Source of the DNA: Roseiarcus sp963721905
Lineage (GTDB): Bacteria; Pseudomonadota; Alphaproteobacteria; Rhizobiales; Beijerinckiaceae
Length of the DNA stretch: 64,000 nucleotides
Assembly (NCBI GenBank): GCA_963721905.1
Contig: CAVRMF010000016.1
Span: 89,885 to 153,884 of the forward strand
Direction: 5' to 3'
The translations under genes were made by a program, and so were the position numbers. The notes under the pieces are model-generated. The model had not been told where the DNA came from. It ran no database searches and worked only from the letters and a program-made list of their open reading frames with translations. How positions within the stretch are numbered: the stretch's first letter is position 1; each line of letters starts with the position of its first letter. Below, one piece after another: positions 46,629 to 55,609 of the stretch.

Positions 46629-48047
46629 TCATTCCACCAGTTGGGCGGTGGCGCCGATCGTTCTCGTGCCGGCGCTGGCACAGTTGTTTGCGAAGCTTGC
46701 CGATCCGGTGAAGTCGATCGTATTGGCAATGAGCTGGGTGCAGGGACTGTTGCTGATTGATGACCCTGAATAGGTCACGGCCGCGGTCGGCAAGTCGATC
46801 GCGCCAACGATTCTCAAATTGCTGCCGCCCGTGAAACTGAATTTATTGCTGTTGCTGACTGTTGCGGCGGGGTCTTCAAATATCGCGAGGCCGGAGAGCG
46901 GGCCGCTCGTCGGCGCGGTCAGATTGAGCGTGCTGCTGATACTCGCCGTCGCGCCGTTCGTGAACACCAGCGTCACGGCGGCGCCGGCGCTGGTCAGCGC
47001 ACCGCCGCCGGACACGCTGAAGCTTGCCCCGTTCACGATGTAAGTGCCGGCCTGCAACGTAACAGTCTTGCCGCCGCCGATGTTCACGTTGCCGCCGCAA
47101 AAGACGTAAACGCCCGCGACGGGTGTCAGGGTCTGATTGGCGCCGGGGTTATAGTTGGTTGAATTGCAGCCAGAGTATGTCGGCATTTCCACGCCGGAGT
47201 AGGGATTGGATGTGGGTCCGTCGCCGGTGGTGGGCGTTGGGGTGATCGCGCCCGTCGGCGCCGTCACCGTCCCTACCGCGCCGACCGATTTCGCGGTGAT
47301 ACTGCCGCTTCCGGTAACCAGGATCGAGTCCTTGTTGCCGCTGCTGGTGCTGTTGGAATCGCTGAACAGACCGCAGGTCGGCATGTTGATATCGGCCGAT
47401 CCGGAGGCGAGGACACCGTTTGAGGCGTTGGGAGAGGATGCGTTCGGAGCGAGCGCCAACACGCAGTCCCCGCCAGTGGCGAGCAGCGCTACGGCGCGCG
47501 CCTGGACGTTGAATGGTTGTGAAATCCAATAGCTCGAAAAGATCGGGGCCTGGGGTTGCGAGGCGATGACTTCGACTGCATTCGAATTTCCCGTATAGTT
47601 TCCCGACAGCGGCGGGTGGTTCATGATGACGGTGACGCCATTCGTTCCATTGACGAAGCCATATTGGGCGGTGATGGCGTCAGCCACAGTGGTGATCGTC
47701 GTGTTTGTTTCGCTTCCGCTGGAGCCGTAGGCTGTCGCCGCGCTCGCGGCCGCCGAATCGGCTGCCGCCTGTAAGGACTGTTTGTCGTAGAGCAGGTATC
47801 CTGCTTCCGAGCCAAGGCCGACAAACCCGAGCAGAACCGGCATGGTCAGCGTGATGGACAGCAAGTACATACCACCTTCGTCATTTCGAACCCGCGCGAC
47901 GGCTCGCCTGGAGCTGACCCAAACGGCGTTTGCGCTTTCAACGGCGAGTCGTAACAGACGAAAGGTGTTGAACGCCGGAATCACTTGGCGACCGCGCTCC
48001 GCGATAGCCGTGGCCTCCACCGAATTGTGCGATTTTTGGACTAACAT
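46629..48047 (-). CDS. TadG-like pilus-assembly/surface protein
   Basis: A 472-residue protein. After about 55 residues comes the TadG-type segment EGGMYLLSITLTMPVLLGFV, GLGSEAGYLLYDKQSLQAAA and DSAAASAATAY. In place of a von Willebrand domain there is a long Gly/Ser/Thr/Asn-rich stretch with repeated strand-like pieces (GSGSITAKSVGAVGTV, GGGKTVTLQAGTYIVNG, GGALTSAGAAVTLVFTNGAT), probably a beta-helix exposed outside the cell. TadG proteins anchor or stabilise Flp pili at the envelope. It leads a three-gene unit with two TadE-like genes. Confidence 0.82.
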   Translation of the reverse strand: MLVQKSHNSVEATAIAERGRQVIPAFNTFRLLRLAVESANAVWVSSRRAVARVRNDEGGMYLLSITLTMPVLLGFVGLGSEAGYLLYDKQSLQAAADSAAASAATAYGSSGSETNTTITTVADAITAQYGFVNGTNGVTVIMNHPPLSGNYTGNSNAVEVIASQPQAPIFSSYWISQPFNVQARAVALLATGGDCVLALAPNASSPNASNGVLASGSADINMPTCGLFSDSNSTSSGNKDSILVTGSGSITAKSVGAVGTVTAPTGAITPTPTTGDGPTSNPYSGVEMPTYSGCNSTNYNPGANQTLTPVAGVYVFCGGNVNIGGGKTVTLQAGTYIVNGASFSVSGGGALTSAGAAVTLVFTNGATASISSTLNLTAPTSGPLSGLAIFEDPAATVSNSNKFSFTGGSNLRIVGAIDLPTAAVTYSGSSISNSPCTQLIANTIDFTGSASFANNCASAGTRTIGATAQLVE

Positions 48048-48435
48048 GTGGTTAAGCTAAGCGGTGTCGCCAAGCGCAACTCAACCTCGGCACTATGTAC
48101 AGCCGAGGCGAAGCTGTGCCGCAAGACTATGCACCATAAGGTAATCCACTTAAGCTTTTAGGATCGATCGCTCCAAAACTTGAATCAATTACCGTTCTTT
48201 ACGAGTTTGACCCAAAAGTCTGTGCCCTCGTCCTGAGGCGCCGTGAAGCGGCCTCGAAGGACGTTCCAGAGGGCGCTGTTCGGCGCTTCCTTGAGCATCC
48301 TTCGAGGCCTTTTGCGTACCGCAAAAGGCGCCTCAGGATGAGGCGCGGCTTTTGAAACAGGCTCTACGAGAGGACGGTTGCAATGCGCGCGATCATAACC
48401 GCGTGCGCGTTCACGGCGGCGAGCGCGTTTGGCCT
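48048..48435. other. Intergenic region carrying a large nested palindrome
   Basis: No gene is supported. The central 118 bases form a nested inverted repeat described separately; the remainder is likely the promoter region of the TadG-like gene and the downstream side of the small minus-strand gene. Confidence 0.5.
48226..48343. repeat. Nested palindromic repeat (RPE-like)
   Basis: Outer arms cctcgtcctgaggcgcc and ggcgcctcaggatgagg pair at 16 of 17 positions; inner arms ggcctcgaaggacg and catccttcgaggcc pair at 13 of 14. The whole could fold into a hairpin of about 115 bases. Sequences of this sort are common dispersed repeats in Rhizobiales genomes. Only one copy is in this window. Confidence 0.7.
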
Positions 48436-48711
48436 TTAGGTCCGGTCGGCGTCGGGTTTCCCATCCTTTTGGATCGAAGCGGCATGGATCAAATCGCCTA
48501 GGACCCCGACGGCCTTATCACGCAAGGCTGCCGCATCAAGGTTCCCGTCCTCTTGAGCGAGCTGTATAATGAACTTCGCGACCGCCTCACGTTTCACTTC
48601 GTCGCGGCCGATTCCAAGGGTCTCTGCCGCGCTCTCAAGGGCTTCGCCCATGGCCGACACCTCTTCCGGCGTAAAGGCATCCCTAGAGTTCACGTAGCCC
48701 CTGATTGGCAT
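48436..48711 (-). CDS. Small hypothetical protein
   Basis: A 91-residue acidic, helical protein: MPIRGYVNSRDAFTPEEVSA, MGEALESAAETLGI, AVAKFIIQLAQEDGNLDAAA. The start at 48711 has GGGAG about eight bases upstream; upstream starts at 48729 and 48780 are possible. The FTPEEV...ALE...IIQLAQ pattern resembles small uncharacterised proteins common in Bradyrhizobium relatives (from memory). It is orphaned between a repeat and a terminator. Confidence 0.6.
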   Translation of the reverse strand: MPIRGYVNSRDAFTPEEVSAMGEALESAAETLGIGRDEVKREAVAKFIIQLAQEDGNLDAAALRDKAVGVLGDLIHAASIQKDGKPDADRT

Positions 48712-48853
48712 CTCCGTGGCTCCCGCCATGCTTCCCGCTAGGCATAACACGGGCGCCGGACGGACGCGAGTGATTGTCACGTCTGGACTTATATGGACCC
48801 CGCCCGTTGCAACCGCCCGTCATATTATTCGTCTGAGTACGATTGCCTGCGCA

Positions 48854-48882
48854 AGAAAAAGCCGCCCGCGAACGGGCGGCTT
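48854..48882 (-). terminator. Rho-independent terminator of the PEP-CTERM gene
   Basis: GCCGCCCG, loop of four, CGGGCGGC: an eight-pair perfect stem, followed on the minus strand by TTTTTCTTG. It lies 25 bases after the stop of the PEP-CTERM gene. An outer AAA/TTT pairing makes it weakly bidirectional. Confidence 0.85.
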
Positions 48883-48905
48883 TGCATCGTCCGTCGACGC
48901 TGCGT

Positions 48906-49844
48906 TCAGGCGACCGCTATCGCCGCGCGGCGGCGATACCCCACGTAGCCGAGGCCGGCGAAGCCGAGCAGCATCATCGCCCAGGTGCCGGGCTCGGGTA
49001 TCGTCGACGTCGGAGTGAACGGCGCGAAAATCGGGATCTTAGAATTTGACACGAGCTGAACGTTTCCGTCCACGTTGATCAGCTGGCCTGTGAGATCAAG
49101 ACTCGAAAACTGGAACTGACCGCCATCCGTAGCCAAGTAGGTGCCGTATAGCACGTTGCCGCCGGAAGTGTTCAGGACTTGCCCCGACGTCCCGGTGAAG
49201 TTGAACAGGATGTCACTGGCGGTGACCCCGCCGCTCAGCGTCATTGCCACATTCGTTTGGAATTCTCCGGAGACGTTGACGACAAACACGTCCTTTGCGC
49301 CGCCCGAAAACGTCAGGAGCGCGTTGTGGATGCTGTCGACGTCAATGACGGTCAGCTTGTCAGCTGCCGTAAACGTTGTGGGCATCATGATGGTCCCCAT
49401 GAACGTTTGGTCGGGGGCGAGCGCAGCCGCGTTCATCGACAGGGTCTGAGCCTCTGACAGCGCGGTGCCCGTCACCGATGAGGACGGTGTTGGGCCGGAC
49501 ACCAGCATCGTGGGTGGGGAAGTCTGGAGTCCGCTGCCGCACGGCGAGGGACTGCATATCGTGGAGGCGTCGTAGGACAGGACGCCGCCGTTGCTGAGGC
49601 CGCCCATGTCGCCGCCGCTCGTGCTGAGGGTCTCGTAGTTGCCAAAAAGTGCATTGCCGGATACCGGCCCGCTGTTCCAGCCGAAGGTCGTTGTCGTTCC
49701 GAGTCCGCTTCCGAGGCCGACCAAGGTATAATCGGAGAGCGTTCCCTCGCTCAGTTGAGCCGAGGCGGGCAGGACGTTCACTGTCGCAATCGCCAAGGTT
49801 GCGCCGAGGAACACGGCGGCGCCGTTCAAGTCCGTCTTTTTCAT
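48906..49844 (-). CDS. PEP-CTERM sorting-domain protein, choice-of-anchor A type
   Basis: An exported protein of 312 residues. Signal peptide MKKTDLNGAAVFLGATLAIA to about residue 28, a secreted body with strand-rich segments (LTFSGGAKDVFVVNVSGEFQ, ILFNFTGTSGQVLNTSGGNV, LYGTYLATDGGQF) typical of choice-of-anchor A domains, then the C-terminal tripartite signal IPEPGTWAMMLLGFAGLGYV and YRRR. The PEP motif, hydrophobic helix and basic end direct cleavage by an exosortase, here outside the window. Expected fate: cell surface or extracellular matrix. Confidence 0.93.
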   Translation of the reverse strand: MKKTDLNGAAVFLGATLAIATVNVLPASAQLSEGTLSDYTLVGLGSGLGTTTTFGWNSGPVSGNALFGNYETLSTSGGDMGGLSNGGVLSYDASTICSPSPCGSGLQTSPPTMLVSGPTPSSSVTGTALSEAQTLSMNAAALAPDQTFMGTIMMPTTFTAADKLTVIDVDSIHNALLTFSGGAKDVFVVNVSGEFQTNVAMTLSGGVTASDILFNFTGTSGQVLNTSGGNVLYGTYLATDGGQFQFSSLDLTGQLINVDGNVQLVSNSKIPIFAPFTPTSTIPEPGTWAMMLLGFAGLGYVGYRRRAAIAVA

Positions 49845-50292
49845 CGGATTATCCCCTTGCTGCCGCAGCGCTGCCGCGCGCCGCCTGCACCTATCGCGAG
49901 CCTTCCCGCGCTGGGTAAGTTAACGCAATTTTCCGCTATCATGCGAGCGACCGCCGCCCAACGCCGTAAAGCGTGAGTGCGCCAGCAAACATTTTCGAAT
50001 TTGGGCTCATGACATTCCCCAACGTCAAGCCCAGCCCAACGCTATGTCTACAGCCCTCACGTTGCCATCGTCAAGGTGGAACCCGCGATCCGCCATGACC
50101 CCTTCACTCTCGCGCCGAACGTGCGCTTTGCCGAGGTCTTCCAGGACTATCAGACGATGGGGCCATCCTTGCCGTTCGCGACGGCGCCTGACCCATCGTC
50201 ATGCAAAGGCCGTTGAAACGCCGCGGCGTCGGATGTTTCCGCCTTGCGGTTTCCACCAGAAGGGAAACGAAACGGAATGCGGCCGCCACATC
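49845..50292. other. Intergenic region, possible coding scrap
   Basis: The left part is the promoter region of the PEP-CTERM gene. A plus-strand frame at about 50,048-50,215 (VAIVKVEPAIRHDPFTLAP) has protein-like composition but no start and no family I recognise. Nothing else is supported. Confidence 0.4.
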
Positions 50293-51549
50293 CTATTCTG
50301 CGGCGACGAGCCCGGAGGCACCGTTCGCTCTCAAGAGCGGCTCGAGAAGGGCCGCCGCGATGTGCCCTACGACCGGCGCGCAGACGCCATCCCCGCAGAC
50401 GTGGTAGGCGTCGTTGTAGCGGGCGGGAAGCCGGAAATCGTCGCTCAATCCCATCAGCCGCGCGGCCTCTCTCGGCGACAGCAGCCGGGATCGAAGGGTC
50501 TCGCCTTCCACAACGAGAATCGTCTGGCGCGACGAGCCGCCCGCAGGGGTGCGGAGGCAGCCGGCGATGTCGTCGAAACGAACTTCGGCGCGCTGGCGCT
50601 TGGTCCCGTTCTCGTCGGGGCGCGTGCGCCGGTAGATCGCGCCGACCGTTCGTCGGCCCAAGGTCATCGCGCGCGCCACCTTCCGGCGATTGAGCGGCGT
50701 CATCAGTTCGATGAGATATTGGGTGTGGGCCGACGCGTGCCACTTCACTCCGGTAGGAATGTCTTCGAGGAGGTCCGAAAACGTCGATGTTCGCGGAGCG
50801 GGCAATCCGATATCCCACCAAACCCAGTTCCTTTTCGCCTCCGTGGTCATGCCGGCATGAGCGTTATTTAGCGCGGCTGGATGCCATCCCGCCTGGGGCC
50901 CTGGCGCGACAAGCGAACTCGGGATTGCGTCACCCCTCCGGACGGCAATGAAAAAAACGCGAGGCCGTGACTGCGGAACGAAATGAGCCGCGTCGATGAC
51001 CGCGGCTCCAAAATTGTAATCCGAGTCCACCAGCGCTGACGCGATTGCGGCGAAGTCCTTGCCGCCGTGGGACGTCAGACATCCGTAGACGTTTTCAAGC
51101 ACAATCGTTCGCGGGGCGCGGTCAGCCTGAACGAGGCCGCGCATCAGTTTCCAGAACGGCCAGAACGTGCCGGAGCGGGTCCGGGCATTGTCTCGTTCGC
51201 CGCCAAGGCCCCGATAGCCGCCGGCAAGGGAAAGATCCTGACAGGGAAAGGAAGCCCAAGCGAGGTCGACCAATGTTGAGGGCAAGTCTGCCAGCGTCAG
51301 GCTTGCGACGTCGCCGTTCTTGATGTCGCCCGCGCCCCAGTTGGCTTCGTAAGTCGAAACCTTCTTCTGATCGAAGTCATTGGCGAACAGGCAGCGCCAC
51401 TTCTCTCCAAGCCCCGCGCGCGCCATGCCGCCGCCGGCGAAAAACTCGACGAAGGTGAACTGGGTCATGCCCGTGACCAATTCTCCGCTGCCGACTTTAA
51501 GCACAGGACGCCCGCGCGCCTGATATCGTTTTGCGATCAATCTCGACAT
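50293..51549 (-). CDS. C5-cytosine DNA methyltransferase
   Basis: DNA (cytosine-5) methyltransferase of about 418 residues. Motif I FTFVEFFAGGGMARAGLGEK, motif IV WASFPCQDLSLAGGYRGL with the catalytic Cys, motif VI TIVLENVYGCLTSH, motif VIII QSRPRVFFIAV, then a short target-recognition region and motifs IX-X (RLLSPREAARLMGLSDDFRL, GDGVCAPVVGHIA). The start may be 51549 (AGGAG directly before it) or 51468. There is no restriction endonuclease gene beside it; vsr lies 6.2 kb away. Confidence 0.92.
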   Translation of the reverse strand: MSRLIAKRYQARGRPVLKVGSGELVTGMTQFTFVEFFAGGGMARAGLGEKWRCLFANDFDQKKVSTYEANWGAGDIKNGDVASLTLADLPSTLVDLAWASFPCQDLSLAGGYRGLGGERDNARTRSGTFWPFWKLMRGLVQADRAPRTIVLENVYGCLTSHGGKDFAAIASALVDSDYNFGAAVIDAAHFVPQSRPRVFFIAVRRGDAIPSSLVAPGPQAGWHPAALNNAHAGMTTEAKRNWVWWDIGLPAPRTSTFSDLLEDIPTGVKWHASAHTQYLIELMTPLNRRKVARAMTLGRRTVGAIYRRTRPDENGTKRQRAEVRFDDIAGCLRTPAGGSSRQTILVVEGETLRSRLLSPREAARLMGLSDDFRLPARYNDAYHVCGDGVCAPVVGHIAAALLEPLLRANGASGLVAAE

Positions 51550-51660
51550 CTCCTGTGGACGGCGCGCCTGCCCTCGCGACCGGCGCCAACTGCAGCCTCG
51601 GCGCTGCCCAACCCAGCGGTTAGGTTCACCATTTGTTCCCAACAATTCGTTAACTGTCAA

Positions 51661-51994
51661 TCGGCCGCGGCGAAGCGCTGTCAGGGCAGTTCCCCGGAGG
51701 AGCGGTCAGGGACGGTTCGGCCTCGTGCGGGCAGGCGTTTTGAGCACGATTTTGCCGTCGGCGTCGGATTGTCTGCCACCTGTTGCCTCCCTGTTACGCG
51801 AGAACTATCCTCTTGTTATGGCCCTGTTCCGAGGACACAGGCAATTTTGTCTTAAGTCATTGTAAGGAAAGATATTTCATCGACGAGATCAGGTCGTCGG
51901 CGCCCGATTCTCCCTGCTTTCTCCCTGCTAGCAGGGCATGGGCCTTAGCGCCGCCGCTTGCCTTGCCCATCGCGATTTGCGTTTATGCCCATCC
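51661..51994. other. Intergenic region upstream of glucokinase
   Basis: No gene is supported. Several copies of a tccctg motif occur (near 51,789 and 51,911-51,933), the last in a small palindrome, ccctgctagcaggg. The AT-richer stretch at 51,800-51,890 is the likely promoter region for glucokinase. Confidence 0.4.
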
Positions 51995-52999
51995 ATGAAC
52001 GACATCGCCTTTCCCTTTCCGCTTCTCGTCTGCGACACCGGCGGCACCAATGTGCGGTTCTCGCTGGTCGACAAGCCCGGCGGGCCGCTCGGGCCGCCCG
52101 TCCATCTCGTCACCGACGATTATCCGGGCCTGCCCGAGGCGATCGAGGCGGCGGCGCCGAAGCTCAGCCAGCGCCCGCGCTCGATGATCGCCTGCGGGGC
52201 GGGGCCGGTCGCGGGGCGGACGCTCAAGCTCACCAACGCGCCCTGGGTGATGGACGGCCCCGAGACGGCGCGCCGCGCCGGCCTCGCGCAGGGACTGCTG
52301 CTCAACGATTTCGAGGCGCAGGCCTTGATGCTGCCGGCCATTCCGCCAGACTGGTCGCGCCCCATCGGCCCGCTCGCCTTCGGCGCCCGCGGCCCGCAGG
52401 TCATTCTCGGGCCTGGAACAGGCCTTGGCGTCGCCGCGCTGATCGAAATCGAAGGCCGTCACACTCCAGTCTCGTCGGAAGGCGGTCACATCGACTTCGG
52501 CCCGGTCTGGCCCGAGGAGTTCGCGCTCTGGCCGCATCTGGAGCGCCCCGGCGGAAGGGTGGACAGCGAGAGCGTAATCACCGGGGCGGGGCTTGCCCGG
52601 GTCCACAATGCGCGGATGATGGCGCTCGGGCGCCCCGATCCGCATCTCGACCCGCCTGCGGTCACGGCCGCGGCGCTCGCCGACCCCAAGGGTGAGGCGG
52701 CCGAGAGCGTGCGGCTGTTTTGGCGGATCGTCGCGCGCTTCGCCGGCGACATGGCTGTGACGTTCGTCGCGACCGGCGGCGTGACGCTCTCCGGCGGCGT
52801 GCTGCCGCGGGTGGTCGTTTTCCTCGATGAGGCGACCTTCCGCCAAGCGTTCGAAGACAAGGCGCCGGTCGACGCGCTGGCCCGGCGCATCCCGACCCGG
52901 ATCGTCATCCAGTCTGATGCGGTCCTCGTCGGGATGGCGGCGATCGGCGCCACGCCTGACCGCTACGCCATTGATTATGTGTCAAGAAAGTGGGTCTAG
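51995..52999 (+). CDS. glk: Glucokinase
   Basis: Glucokinase of about 334 residues, first enzyme of cytoplasmic glucose use. LLVCDTGGTNVRFSLV is the phosphate-1 ATP site, LLLNDFEAQAL the catalytic Asp region, VILGPGTGLGVAAL the phosphate-2 loop, SSEGGHIDFGP the sugar-binding segment, and VATGGVTLSGGVLPR the adenosine motif. I start it at 51995 (MNDIAFPFP); an open frame begins at 51938, but those residues do not match the family. No strong ribosome site is visible. It could phosphorylate glucose released by the GH31 enzyme. Confidence 0.93.
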   Translation: MNDIAFPFPLLVCDTGGTNVRFSLVDKPGGPLGPPVHLVTDDYPGLPEAIEAAAPKLSQRPRSMIACGAGPVAGRTLKLTNAPWVMDGPETARRAGLAQGLLLNDFEAQALMLPAIPPDWSRPIGPLAFGARGPQVILGPGTGLGVAALIEIEGRHTPVSSEGGHIDFGPVWPEEFALWPHLERPGGRVDSESVITGAGLARVHNARMMALGRPDPHLDPPAVTAAALADPKGEAAESVRLFWRIVARFAGDMAVTFVATGGVTLSGGVLPRVVVFLDEATFRQAFEDKAPVDALARRIPTRIVIQSDAVLVGMAAIGATPDRYAIDYVSRKWV

Positions 53000-53079
53000 G
53001 AGGAGCGCGCCGCCCGCGGGCGGCGAAAATCGGGCGTCAGCCGCGCTTTCGCCTTTATCTTCGGGCTTCTGCGCGCTAA

Positions 53080-53553
53080 TTGAAGCGCATTCGCTTCGAT
53101 TCCGACGGAGTTGTTCGAGACGTGATCCAAAGACGGCGATTCACCCTGGCTTTCGCAGTCGCGGCGGCTCTGGGCTTGGCCGCGCCGGCGTTCGCCGATT
53201 GCGGCGTCGACATGCAGAAGCTCGCCCAGGACCGCAACGTCGAGCTCCAGAGGGTCAACGACTTCGCCAAGGCCTCCCACGGAAAGCCCCTGGATCCGAC
53301 GCTCTTCTGCGAGAAGACGGTAGGCTTGCTGCGCGCCGAGTCCGCGATGATCGCCTATATGGAAAAGAACAAGGACTGGTGCTCGTTCCCCGATGAGGCG
53401 ATCGACGGCCTCAAAACCGCCCACGCCAAGAACGACGCGTTCCATAACAAGGCTTGCGTGGTCGCCGAGAAGATCAAGAAAATGAAGGAGCAGGCGGCGC
53501 AGGGCGGCGGCGGCGGACCTCAGGCGCAACCCTTGCCCGCCGGGCCGCTTTGA
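53080..53553 (+). CDS. Small exported protein of unknown function
   Basis: A 157-residue exported protein. A signal peptide (FTLAFAVAAALGLAAPAFA) ends near residue 40; the true start may be the GTG at 53122. The mature part is helical with cysteines at ADCGVDM, LFCEKTVG, DWCSFP and KACVVAEKI, perhaps two disulfides, and a Gly/Pro-rich tail. I recognise no named domain. Its stop overlaps the ubiA start (TTGA), so it is translationally coupled to ubiquinone synthesis. Confidence 0.8.
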   Translation: MKRIRFDSDGVVRDVIQRRRFTLAFAVAAALGLAAPAFADCGVDMQKLAQDRNVELQRVNDFAKASHGKPLDPTLFCEKTVGLLRAESAMIAYMEKNKDWCSFPDEAIDGLKTAHAKNDAFHNKACVVAEKIKKMKEQAAQGGGGGPQAQPLPAGPL

Positions 53554-54485
53554 CGGTCGAGCCGAGAGGCTCAGCGGTCCTCCCGGACGCCCGGCCCGAG
53601 AGCCTCGTTCTGAGGCTCACGCCGGAATTCGCGCTTCCCTTCGTCCAGCTCGCCCGCGTCGACCGGCCCATCGGCTGGCAATTGCTGCTCCTGCCATGCT
53701 GGCAGTCGGTCGCGCTGGCGGGGCTCGCGCTTCATGGCGGGCCCAATCTCTGGCGCCTCGCGCTCTTTCTCGCAGGCGCGATCGCGATGCGTGGCGCGGG
53801 CTCGACCTACAACGACATTCTCGACCGCAAGCTCGACGCCGGCGTCGAGCGCACACGCGGGCGACCGCTGCCTTCCGGCCGGGTGGGCGTTCGCGCGGCG
53901 GCCGTGTTCCTGGTCGCCGAATCTCTTGTCGGGCTTGTGGTGCTCATCAACTTCAACCGGTTCACGATTTGGCTCGGCGTCGCCTCGCTCGGAATCGTCG
54001 CGATCTATCCGCTGATGAAACGGGTCACGTCGTGGCCGCAGGCGGTCCTGGGGCTCGCCTTCTCCTGGGGCGCGCTGATGGGCTGGAGCGCAACCTTCGC
54101 AAGCCTCGCGCTGCCGCCGGTTCTGCTCTACCTGTCGGCCTTCGCCTGGACGATTGGCTACGACACGATCTACGCGATGCAGGACGCGCGCGACGACGCC
54201 ATCGTCGGCATCCGCTCGACCGCCCGGCTGTTCGGCAGGAATACGCGGCTCGGCGTCGGCCTCTTCTATGCGGCCGCTGCGCTTCTCGCGCTCATCGCGA
54301 TCCTCCTCGTCGGCGCCGGCCCGATCGTGCTGATCGGCTGGCTCGCCTACGCGGGCCATCTCGCCTGGCAAGTCTCGAAAGTCGAGGGCGCAGACGCGGC
54401 GACCGCTCTTCGCCTTTTCCGCTCCAATCGCGACGCCGGATTTCTGCTGTTCGCGGGAATCGCTTTGCAGGGATGGGTTGGGTAG
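53550..54485 (+). CDS. ubiA: 4-hydroxybenzoate polyprenyltransferase UbiA
   Basis: Inner-membrane prenyltransferase of about 311 residues that joins a polyprenyl chain to 4-hydroxybenzoate in ubiquinone synthesis. ARVDRPIGWQLLLLP opens it. The two Mg-diphosphate motifs are STYNDILDRKLDAGVERTRG (NDxxDxxxD) and DTIYAMQDARDD (DxxxD). About eight hydrophobic helices are evident. I take the TTG at 53550 as start, overlapping the previous stop; an open frame back to 53454 is out of family. Confidence 0.94.
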   Translation: MTVEPRGSAVLPDARPESLVLRLTPEFALPFVQLARVDRPIGWQLLLLPCWQSVALAGLALHGGPNLWRLALFLAGAIAMRGAGSTYNDILDRKLDAGVERTRGRPLPSGRVGVRAAAVFLVAESLVGLVVLINFNRFTIWLGVASLGIVAIYPLMKRVTSWPQAVLGLAFSWGALMGWSATFASLALPPVLLYLSAFAWTIGYDTIYAMQDARDDAIVGIRSTARLFGRNTRLGVGLFYAAAALLALIAILLVGAGPIVLIGWLAYAGHLAWQVSKVEGADAATALRLFRSNRDAGFLLFAGIALQGWVG

Positions 54486-54544
54486 CGGCGCCGATTGGTC
54501 CTAGCCGCGATCTTATTTTTAACCGCCATGAAGCGGAGGCGCGG

Positions 54545-55609
54545 TTGGCCGGTTCGGACGATGATCGGAATCGGCAGGCAGTTCTCAACGCGTTCGCTAA
54601 ACAGATTGGGTGGTGTGAAGCTTTGGGCTCGCCATTCACTGCGCGGCTACTGACCGTCCTAGCGGATGACATCGCAGCTGGCGGGATCAACGCAGAATTG
54701 GTGCATGCGTGGCCGGGCGATCCGATCGCGGATGCCCTGGCTCTCAGGATGGCTGGAGCGCTGCACGCGCTCGTATTGACAGAGACGGCGCCCGCTCTGG
54801 TCGCCTGCTATCCCCCGCACGCTGCAACGATGGAGCAGTTGCGGTCCATCGTACTGCCCGTAGTCGAGGAGCATCGAAGCCATATTCAGACTTTTCTTTC
54901 GTCAGCGCCGCAGACGAATGAGGTGGGCAGGTCCGGTGTGCTGGTTGGGGGGTTCCTGCAAATCGCCGAGGCGACAGGCTTGCCGCTTCGGCTTCTCGAA
55001 ATCGGCGCCAGCGCCGGGCTGAATGCTGTCTGGGACCGCTACCATTATCAGTTCGGCGCTGCCGACTGGGGTGACCGGCAGAGCGCCGTGCGCATCGCGC
55101 CACAATGGGAGGGGCGGTTGCCGCCGCTCGACGCCCCCGTGCAGGTGATCGAGCGCTTTGCCTGTGACATGACGCCAGTCGAGCTTGAGGACCCTGCTCA
55201 ACGTCTTCGCCTCAAGGCGTATGTTTGGGCCGATCAGCGCGAGCGCCTGTGGCGATTAGAAGGCGCCATCGGCTTGGCGCGCGTCCATGGTCCAAGAGTT
55301 GACCGAGCCGACGCCGCCGATTGGGTCAGAGCAAAGCTGCAAGAGCCTGTCAAAGGGAGCGCAACCGTCCTCTACCATTCCATCATGTGGCAGTATCTGG
55401 CTGCACAGACTCGGGCGGACGTCAGGGCGAGCCTTCAGCGCGCCGGCGAGCAGGCTACGGAGGCGGCGCCATTGGCTTGGCTGCGCTTCGAGCCATCACA
55501 TTCCGAATCCTGGCCGGAGCTGCGCCTTACTTTGTGGCCCGGAGCGCAGGATCTTTGCTTGGCCGTGGCCCACCCTCACGGGAGCCACGTGACGTGGTCC
55601 GGCTCGTGA
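54545..55609 (+). CDS. DUF2332-family protein
   Basis: A 354-residue DUF2332 protein. The start is a TTG at 54545, five bases after GGAGG. Typical segments: FAKQIGWCEALGSPFTARLL, PLRLLEIGASAGLNAVWDRY (a glycine-rich loop like the SAM site of methyltransferases), GSATVLYHSIMWQYL and SWPELRLTLWPGAQDLCLA. The function is unknown; the loop suggests a methyltransferase-like fold. It follows ubiA by 59 bases. A long overlapping frame back to 53,696 is antiframe noise over ubiA. Confidence 0.88.
   Translation: MAGSDDDRNRQAVLNAFAKQIGWCEALGSPFTARLLTVLADDIAAGGINAELVHAWPGDPIADALALRMAGALHALVLTETAPALVACYPPHAATMEQLRSIVLPVVEEHRSHIQTFLSSAPQTNEVGRSGVLVGGFLQIAEATGLPLRLLEIGASAGLNAVWDRYHYQFGAADWGDRQSAVRIAPQWEGRLPPLDAPVQVIERFACDMTPVELEDPAQRLRLKAYVWADQRERLWRLEGAIGLARVHGPRVDRADAADWVRAKLQEPVKGSATVLYHSIMWQYLAAQTRADVRASLQRAGEQATEAAPLAWLRFEPSHSESWPELRLTLWPGAQDLCLAVAHPHGSHVTWSGS

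Noticed and set aside
50048..50215. Protein-like plus-strand frame (VAIVKVEPAIRHDPF)
   Set aside because: No start codon, no ribosome site and no family I can name; may be chance or a scrap.
53010..53027. Palindrome cgccgcccgcgggcggcg after glucokinase
   Set aside because: No T-run follows on the coding strand, so a terminator is not supported; GC-rich palindromes of this size are common here.
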